From a virus, in IMG/VR virus record IMGVR_UViG_3300034107_000661, positions 1-31,954 of that record: DNA of 31,954 bases; one strand, written 5' to 3'. Under the pieces are notes generated by a model. It had not been told where the DNA came from, made no database searches, and saw nothing but the letters and a program-made list of their open reading frames with translations. A program made the translations under genes and the position numbers. Positions 27,432 to 31,954 of the stretch are shown here, one piece after another; the first letter of the stretch is position 1; each line of letters opens with the position of its first letter.

Positions 27432-29198
27432 TTATAGCGAAATATAAGTCCCGTGTGAGACTGTGCCACCGGACCAGTAAGCGGTTAAAACGACACGGTA
27501 TTTCGTGCCTGAAACGTCCGTGTCGTAAGTGTGCGAAGGCGTGAGCGTGCTGATGCCGGAACTGGTAACGCCGTCTCCCCAGTCGATTGTGTAGGTCGAT
27601 CCGGCGGGAATCGGTACTGTCCAAAATATCTGAAAACTGACGGCACGAAATTTCGTCCCCGTCACCGATTTGATTGCCAGATAAACTTTTGGCAGCGGTG
27701 AATCAGTAGTTGCTCCGAACGGCATCCCCACCAGCGAGGCTGTAAAGTTGTCTGTCACGACATCGCTGGCGTTGATTTTCGTGAATCCAATTGTGTTGGA
27801 GTAACTTTCGGTGCACGGAAAGCCCGACACATCGTGGCCGCCCCAAAACTGGGTTCCGATAACCTGATCCCCGTAGTGGTAGGTAACGTGCAAATAAGCG
27901 ATCTTGTTCACGGTTTGGCTGAACGTGAACACGAAACCGGCATTGTGGGCGTAATCTGGCGGAATGAAAAACGGTGCTCCTGATGGGCCGGTGTGAACGG
28001 TGTTTCGCTGTGTCGCTTGTACTTCCACGACTTCATCTGGAGGTGTCCATGTGGTTGTCGATCCTGTCAGTAAAACCTTGTAAGGATCCGCCTGGGCGGT
28101 GGATGTGCCTCCACCAGCCGATGTGTACCAGACCTTGGCACGGGCACGCAACCCGAAACGGTCAGGTGCTCCGAGATGTGATTCGCACCAGTCTCCGAAG
28201 TGCCTATGATGGAAGCCGGTGAACTCGATTTTATTGTTGTAAACGAACACGCCGCCCACGGTGCTTCCCTGTTCGGTGTAGTCGCCTAGGGGAGTGGTTC
28301 CGTCAAAGGCGAACGGCCCGCCATTCATCTTCCAGACCATCGTGATTCCGCCTGGGAAGATGCCCGAGTTAAACCTGTCGGACTGCTTCACGATGTGGTC
28401 GGCCATGTGTGCCAGCCAGCCTAACGGCCTGATTCGGATCGCCCTGAGACCATCGAAAACAATGTAGTTATCTGTCCCTGATTTGATGCTGGTGTCGGCC
28501 TCAGAAGTGTCAGGCACCAGCGAACCGGATGTAGCCCAATTGGGGATAGATTGGGTCGTGCCTTTCAGTCTGGCCTTGCAAGCCGATTGTAGTTCAAATT
28601 GCATCTGGCAATTGTTCGATGCGTTCACATCACCGTAAAGATAAGTCATTCGGATCGGCCCCGGCGATGACATAATCACTGGATAATTAGGCTGTCCCGG
28701 CAGGACATCAGGATCTCGCGTGCCGTAAAGATAGCCACCAAATGTGGTCGTTCCTTGGAATAAATAATTGATCCCCTTGAAGTCTAACCCATTCACGGGT
28801 GGCGTTGGCCCGTTCGACCAGTAGTTGACAAGGTTTAGCCATGACGAGCGATTGGTGATATCTCGCTCATCATTGGCGGTGTTATTTACGCGAACCTGTC
28901 CGGTCGATGCAGCGGCCTGAAAATACCATCCAGAGGCACCACGGAACTGCCGGAGCGTGCCTGTAGAGTCGGTGAATTGCGACATTCGGAAGTCTTGAAT
29001 ATTCTCGATTGACGGCTTATCCGTCACTGACGAATTAACAGTCCCGATAGTCGAATCAAGGTAGCCGTATTCAAAGATTCCGTGAAATGCGAACAACCCG
29101 CATGGCCAGCCGGGATCGACTGGAGCGGTGCACGAATTTGCTCTTAAAAAAAAAGCGGTTGCCCCGTCGATTGATCGCGTTTGGCACGATAAACCCAT
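27432..29198 (-). CDS. Large tail protein with C-terminal PKD domain (frame beyond a T9 slip site)
   Basis: The frame codes 588 aa from ATG 29198, but its first 17 residues are the out-of-frame reading of the upstream 101-aa gene; the true protein probably begins in that gene and reaches this frame by -1 slippage at the T9 run (29142-29150). Residues about 545-575 form a PKD-like domain: STYTIDWGDGVTSSGISTLTPSHTYD. The middle is beta-rich with many Gly/Thr/Trp (for example MVWKMNGGPFAFDGTTPLGDYTEQG), like receptor-binding tail tip proteins. It follows the tape measure gene by two genes, a normal place for tail tip or fibre proteins. Alternative: two separate proteins or a sequencing error. 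Confidence 0.75.
   Translation of the reverse strand: MGLSCQTRSIDGATAFFLRANSCTAPVDPGWPCGLFAFHGIFEYGYLDSTIGTVNSSVTDKPSIENIQDFRMSQFTDSTGTLRQFRGASGWYFQAAASTGQVRVNNTANDERDITNRSSWLNLVNYWSNGPTPPVNGLDFKGINYLFQGTTTFGGYLYGTRDPDVLPGQPNYPVIMSSPGPIRMTYLYGDVNASNNCQMQFELQSACKARLKGTTQSIPNWATSGSLVPDTSEADTSIKSGTDNYIVFDGLRAIRIRPLGWLAHMADHIVKQSDRFNSGIFPGGITMVWKMNGGPFAFDGTTPLGDYTEQGSTVGGVFVYNNKIEFTGFHHRHFGDWCESHLGAPDRFGLRARAKVWYTSAGGGTSTAQADPYKVLLTGSTTTWTPPDEVVEVQATQRNTVHTGPSGAPFFIPPDYAHNAGFVFTFSQTVNKIAYLHVTYHYGDQVIGTQFWGGHDVSGFPCTESYSNTIGFTKINASDVVTDNFTASLVGMPFGATTDSPLPKVYLAIKSVTGTKFRAVSFQIFWTVPIPAGSTYTIDWGDGVTSSGISTLTPSHTYDTDVSGTKYRVVLTAYWSGGTVSHGTYISL
29142..29150 (-). other. T9 slippery run joining two tail ORFs
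   Basis: On the minus strand CTT TTT TTT TAA ends the 101-aa frame, while one base back the frame reads GCT TTT TTT TTA AGA and continues for over 560 codons. A -1 shift gives one fused chain. Homopolymer runs of this length can cause transcriptional or ribosomal slippage; an assembly error must be excluded. Confidence 0.65.
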
Positions 29199-29449
29199 CC
29201 GATGGTTGCGTCTTGATTGTTCATCTCAAACGCAGGGTCGTACCCCGGGCCGCCACCTTGCGTGCTGGCCTGATAACTGCCATCGGTGGCACGAGTAACC
29301 ATCGTCCATGTGTACTGACTGACACCAGCGATGACCGTCTTGGCAGCGATCTTGATCAGGAATTCGCCATCGCTGATCTGTTGCAATGTCAGACCGTTTG
29401 GAGTGACACAAGCCCGCATTCCGGAGACATTGAGTGATTTGCGATTCAT
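29144..29449 (-). CDS. N-terminal part of the tail protein, ends at T9 run
   Basis: The frame codes 101 aa and starts at ATG 29449, 3 nt after the upstream gene. Its sequence NRKSLNVSGMRACVTPNGLTLQQISDGEFLIKIAAKTVIAGVSQYTWTMVT is a beta-rich start typical of tail proteins, and its end is GWVYRAKRDQSTGQPLFF followed by a stop. The continuation FFLRANSCTAPVDPGWPCGLF in the -1 frame makes a natural sequence. As a free-standing protein it would be a short truncated product made along with the fused form. Whether both forms exist is not known. Confidence 0.7.
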   Translation of the reverse strand: MNRKSLNVSGMRACVTPNGLTLQQISDGEFLIKIAAKTVIAGVSQYTWTMVTRATDGSYQASTQGGGPGYDPAFEMNNQDATIGWVYRAKRDQSTGQPLFF

Positions 29450-29451
29450 GT

Positions 29452-29961
29452 TTATGTGGTCGGCGGTGCCGATCCTCCTGTGACGATGGCCATCTGTGCG
29501 GTGGTAGGGATGCCGACTAAAGTATAATCAAATGCAATCTTTGTGACATCATTGACATCAGCACTGATTTTGGCGCTCGAGAAATAGCCGAAACCAGCGT
29601 AGTAAACCGACCCGATCAGGACCTTGAAATAGTACCGGCTGGATGTGAACGACTTGGTTGCACCTGTGATGGTCGGCACCACGGACGATGGCTGGATATA
29701 GCCTTCCACGGATCCTGAAATGGTGGTGCATTCGCTCCAGCCATCAACAAATCCGTTGAATGCTGTGGTCGGTGCGGTTGCAACCGGCGTGTTCTGCTCG
29801 ATTGAAATCGTGCCGTTCAATATCGAAGTGAGTGTGGTCGGGATTGTCCCGTTGGCGGGGTCAAGTGCGTACCCGAACCACTGATAGGAGACACGCTGGC
29901 CTGCGTAATTACGCAAACCAGCACCGGTGAATACGGTGTTCGTATAGGCTATGCCGGGCAT
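29452..29961 (-). CDS. Tail structural protein, tube-like features
   Basis: The protein is 169 aa. C-terminal residues YYFKVLIGSVYYAGFGYFSSAKISADVNDVTKIAFDYTLVG resemble the last strands of tail-tube-fold proteins, in which a GxxxxxSxxISADVxDV turn is followed by F-Y strands. The N-terminal region has NYAGQRVSYQWFGYALDPANGTI, and many Gly/Ser/Thr. Either a minor tail protein with a tube-like fold or a tail tip protein; the real major tail protein is expected outside the window. It follows the 401-aa gene by 9 nt. Confidence for the class is moderate. Confidence 0.6.
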   Translation of the reverse strand: MPGIAYTNTVFTGAGLRNYAGQRVSYQWFGYALDPANGTIPTTLTSILNGTISIEQNTPVATAPTTAFNGFVDGWSECTTISGSVEGYIQPSSVVPTITGATKSFTSSRYYFKVLIGSVYYAGFGYFSSAKISADVNDVTKIAFDYTLVGIPTTAQMAIVTGGSAPPTT

Positions 29962-29970
29962 GGTGTCACC

Positions 29971-31176
29971 TCAAGTGTATGGCCAAACGGATGGGGTAGC
30001 CCATGTTGCGGCAGGGTCGAAACCGTAGAAAAACAGGGTTGCAACTGCGGATGTCCAGAAGTCAGCGTACTGATAGACGCGGTTTTTATAGGAGTCGTAG
30101 TTGTTTGTCGTGTAAAGGTTAGGATACAGTCCGGGGGGCTGTCCGGAGGGGTCTGAGCCGTTACTAGTGAGCATCGGAGGGCGATAGGTAGCCCATCCGT
30201 AACTCGTCTCTTTCCAAGAGATGTTGATCGTGCTGTTTGCTGCGGCCGATGGTGTGATCGGAATTAAATTCCAGTCGCGATCTTTGGCAGTGAAATGGTG
30301 GGTGATTTTATATCCCATGATTCCGAGTGGAGAGATGGCCGATTCAACGTCCGAACCCTCATACAACAGTGATCCGGCAGGCCACTGAACCGTGTCGTGC
30401 AAATTGATCTTTCCACGCAACGACCTCATTAATGAGAGGTTGACGCGGTTTGAAGCGACCCACGGATATTCGATCGTGATCGAATCCTTTGGCTCAATTA
30501 ATGTCTGGCCCTTTGAGAGCGGGTAGATTGGCAGATAAGACCAGGTTGAATTCGCCCAGGTGGTCGTGTTGGCGGGCGTAAACTGAGTGATCACGTCAAT
30601 TCCACTTTTACCTGGTGTATCCAGCGGCCAAGTAGAACTAGTGATATTACTCCCAGTGTATCGCCGTGTATCCTGAATAAAATATCCAGTCCGATCAGCT
30701 CCCATCTCCTGAAATTCACCGGTGCCGTTCACCGAAACATAGGCGCAATTGATGCCGAAACAGTTCACCGGTTTCAGCATCCACTCGACATCGACGATAC
30801 AATTCCCTGCGTTTTCAATGATGTTTTTTGCTGTCGAATTGCCTGTCCACAAGCCATCGTTGGAGTTGCCTGTCAAGGTGTCCATCGAATAGGCGTTGAA
30901 ATCGTTGAGCGGTTTGATCGTCATTCGTTGGGCGGTTAAACCGTCCACCAGTGAATGCTCGATTTGCTCTTTATAACTGTACGCGGGTGATGGTGTTCCG
31001 ATCGTCGCATTTGCAGCGGCCAGGAACCGTCCTGCGGGGTCGATCAGGTTGCGTGCCTGTAGGATTGTCAGCGTGCTGTAAGGGGCACGCCAGCGGCCTG
31101 AATAGGTCAGCGTGTTGGCTTCACCGCTGTACCCAAAGCCGTCCGTATGCGGTATCCAGCCTTCAAATATCATCAT
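29971..31176 (-). CDS. Tail protein downstream of tape measure, unknown
   Basis: The protein is 401 aa. ATG 31176 overlaps the tape-measure stop (ATGA). Sequence is beta-rich with many Trp, Tyr, Asn and Thr, and N-glycine loops (YSGRWRAPYSTLTILQARNLIDPAGRF, TDTRRYTGSNI-like and NISWKETSYGWATYRPP). No motif of a known tail family was recognised, but its place, directly after the tape measure, fits a distal tail (Dit-like) or hub protein of a siphophage. The C-terminus is aromatic (YQYADFWTSAVATLFFYGFDP). The start is supported by coupling; the function is context only. Confidence 0.6.
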   Translation of the reverse strand: MMIFEGWIPHTDGFGYSGEANTLTYSGRWRAPYSTLTILQARNLIDPAGRFLAAANATIGTPSPAYSYKEQIEHSLVDGLTAQRMTIKPLNDFNAYSMDTLTGNSNDGLWTGNSTAKNIIENAGNCIVDVEWMLKPVNCFGINCAYVSVNGTGEFQEMGADRTGYFIQDTRRYTGSNITSSTWPLDTPGKSGIDVITQFTPANTTTWANSTWSYLPIYPLSKGQTLIEPKDSITIEYPWVASNRVNLSLMRSLRGKINLHDTVQWPAGSLLYEGSDVESAISPLGIMGYKITHHFTAKDRDWNLIPITPSAAANSTINISWKETSYGWATYRPPMLTSNGSDPSGQPPGLYPNLYTTNNYDSYKNRVYQYADFWTSAVATLFFYGFDPAATWATPSVWPYT

Positions 31177-31954
31177 AGGATTCCGCCTCCGGTTTTAGGT
31201 GTTGCAAGTGTGGCTTTATTGGTGACCGGTGCTGCTCCGGTGTCTTTAGGCGTGGTGTTGACTGCAATTTGTTGCATCACGGCCAACTGTTTGTCTGGTT
31301 TTTGAGCGAACACGCCAGACAACAGCGAGTTGAAAGCGGAGGAACTGGCTTTCATGGATGTTGCGGCGGGTGCATTCATGCCGAGGGCACCGGCACCGCT
31401 CAAAGACGGTGTGGAGGCGGTGAACTTGTCCTTCAGGTCGCCCACCTGAGCGTCGAACGATGCCTTGGATGCAGCAATGCGTTCCGAGGCAGCTGCGTTG
31501 TCGTCGTAGATCGCTTGCTTGGCACCGCCCATGTCCTGTTTGGCGACCAGGCCAAGACTTAACTTGTTTGCAACAGCGGTGAGCGTCTCCCAGATGGTCA
31601 GCAGGGCGAGTGCGATGCTGTTGGTGATCAGTGTCCATGTGTCGGCAGGATTAGCCAGGAACGCGGCCACTTGTGCGGCATAGCCTGATACGGTGGTTAA
31701 TGCTTCCGTCAGTGCATTTACGATCGGCCCGATAAGAGCGTCGGCAGCAAGTGCGATGTATGAAAACGCGGTGTAAATGTTTTCGCCCAACTTCTTAAAT
31801 GCACCACCCTCAGCCACTTTCATGATGGTGTCCATGAATCGGCCACGGAAATACTGAAACGCTTGCCCCACAATCAATAAATCCTGACCCACCCGAGTCG
31901 ATGCGGCGGTGGTCTTGGTGTCGGATGCCCGCCCAAGGTTGGCGAAACCGTATT
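31173..31954 (-). CDS. Tail tape measure protein, C-terminal part, 5' end outside window
   Basis: The frame is open to the right edge (YGFANLGRASDTKTTAASTR precedes the internal GTG at 31892), so about 260 C-terminal residues are visible. Hydrophobic helical spans at LGENIYTAFSYIALAADALIGPIVNALTEAL and SIALALLTIWETLTAVANKLSLG are typical of the C-terminal region of tape measures. A Lys/Ala-rich helix (AIYDDNAAASERIAASKASFDAQVGDLKDKF) follows, then a Pro/Thr tail and LAVMQQIAVNTTPKDT, a pattern of many tape-measure ends. It determines tail length. Missing part: N-terminus and the upstream chaperone genes. Confidence 0.75.
   Translation of the reverse strand, partial: YGFANLGRASDTKTTAASTRVGQDLLIVGQAFQYFRGRFMDTIMKVAEGGAFKKLGENIYTAFSYIALAADALIGPIVNALTEALTTVSGYAAQVAAFLANPADTWTLITNSIALALLTIWETLTAVANKLSLGLVAKQDMGGAKQAIYDDNAAASERIAASKASFDAQVGDLKDKFTASTPSLSGAGALGMNAPAATSMKASSSAFNSLLSGVFAQKPDKQLAVMQQIAVNTTPKDTGAAPVTNKATLATPKTGGGIL

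Noticed and set aside
27974-28222. Plus-strand ORF within the PKD tail gene
   Set aside because: Antisense to a supported gene and without a ribosome site.

Overview
The window is one contiguous stretch of a temperate, tailed, HK97-type phage. Nothing in it looks like host chromosome. Almost every real gene is on the minus strand; an early/lysogeny block on the plus strand (about 23.9-27.3 kb) is the exception. A planctomycete host is inferred from three points: a secreted protein with a PEP-CTERM sorting tail, an integrase of a type common in Planctomycetota, and small secreted proteins with Cys-rich ends. The species cannot be named.

Layout, read leftward (minus strand) from the right edge. 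Tail genes come first: tape-measure C-terminus, two uncharacterised tail proteins, and a PKD-bearing tail protein that is split at a run of nine T's (31.95-27.43 kb). Next is the plus-strand block: a small repressor-like gene, attP inside a tRNA-Arg(CCG) 3' half, a tyrosine integrase with a 15-G tract at its C-terminus, and several small unknown genes (23.9-27.3 kb). Divergent from that block is the leftward early operon: RHH regulator, small ORF, and primase-helicase (23.7-20.98 kb). It ends at an intrinsic terminator followed by an iteron-rich presumed replication origin (20.59-20.91 kb). A second leftward operon starts from a clear promoter/operator at about 20.5 kb. It holds small helical proteins, a ssDNA-binding protein, csrA preceded by a structured noncoding segment, an AP2-domain protein, small proteins including a Cys/Asp-Glu-rich one, a RuvC-like resolvase and a ParB-methyltransferase fusion (20.4-14.2 kb). 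Packaging and head genes follow: small and large terminase, portal, Mu F-like protein, protease (14.1-9.6 kb). Then come tail-fibre/adhesin genes (9.6-6.2 kb) and a compact block of secreted or membrane proteins (PEP-CTERM protein, holin-like proteins, secreted nuclease, papain-like protease; 6.2-2.4 kb). The major capsid, head-tail connector and a truncated gp10-like gene end the window.

Both window edges cut minus-strand structural genes: gp10-like on the left and tape measure on the right. In siphophages the gene missing between these two is normally the tail tube region, so the window reads as an arbitrary linearisation of a circular or circularly permuted phage genome. Because attP is intact and has phage genes on both sides, the sequence represents the non-integrated form.

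How the parts fit together. Two divergent promoters with adjacent palindromes (23.77-23.87 kb), each driving a small RHH-like protein, look like the lysis-lysogeny switch. The iteron region and the SF3 primase-helicase would start replication, helped by the SSB and resolvase. Genes are packed with 4-nt stop/start overlaps at many junctions, so translational coupling is pervasive. The most unusual elements are the phage-encoded PEP-CTERM protein, the csrA gene with its structured leader, the secreted nuclease/papain protease/holin-like block with no recognisable peptidoglycan hydrolase, the possible slippage site in a tail gene, and the iteron origin.
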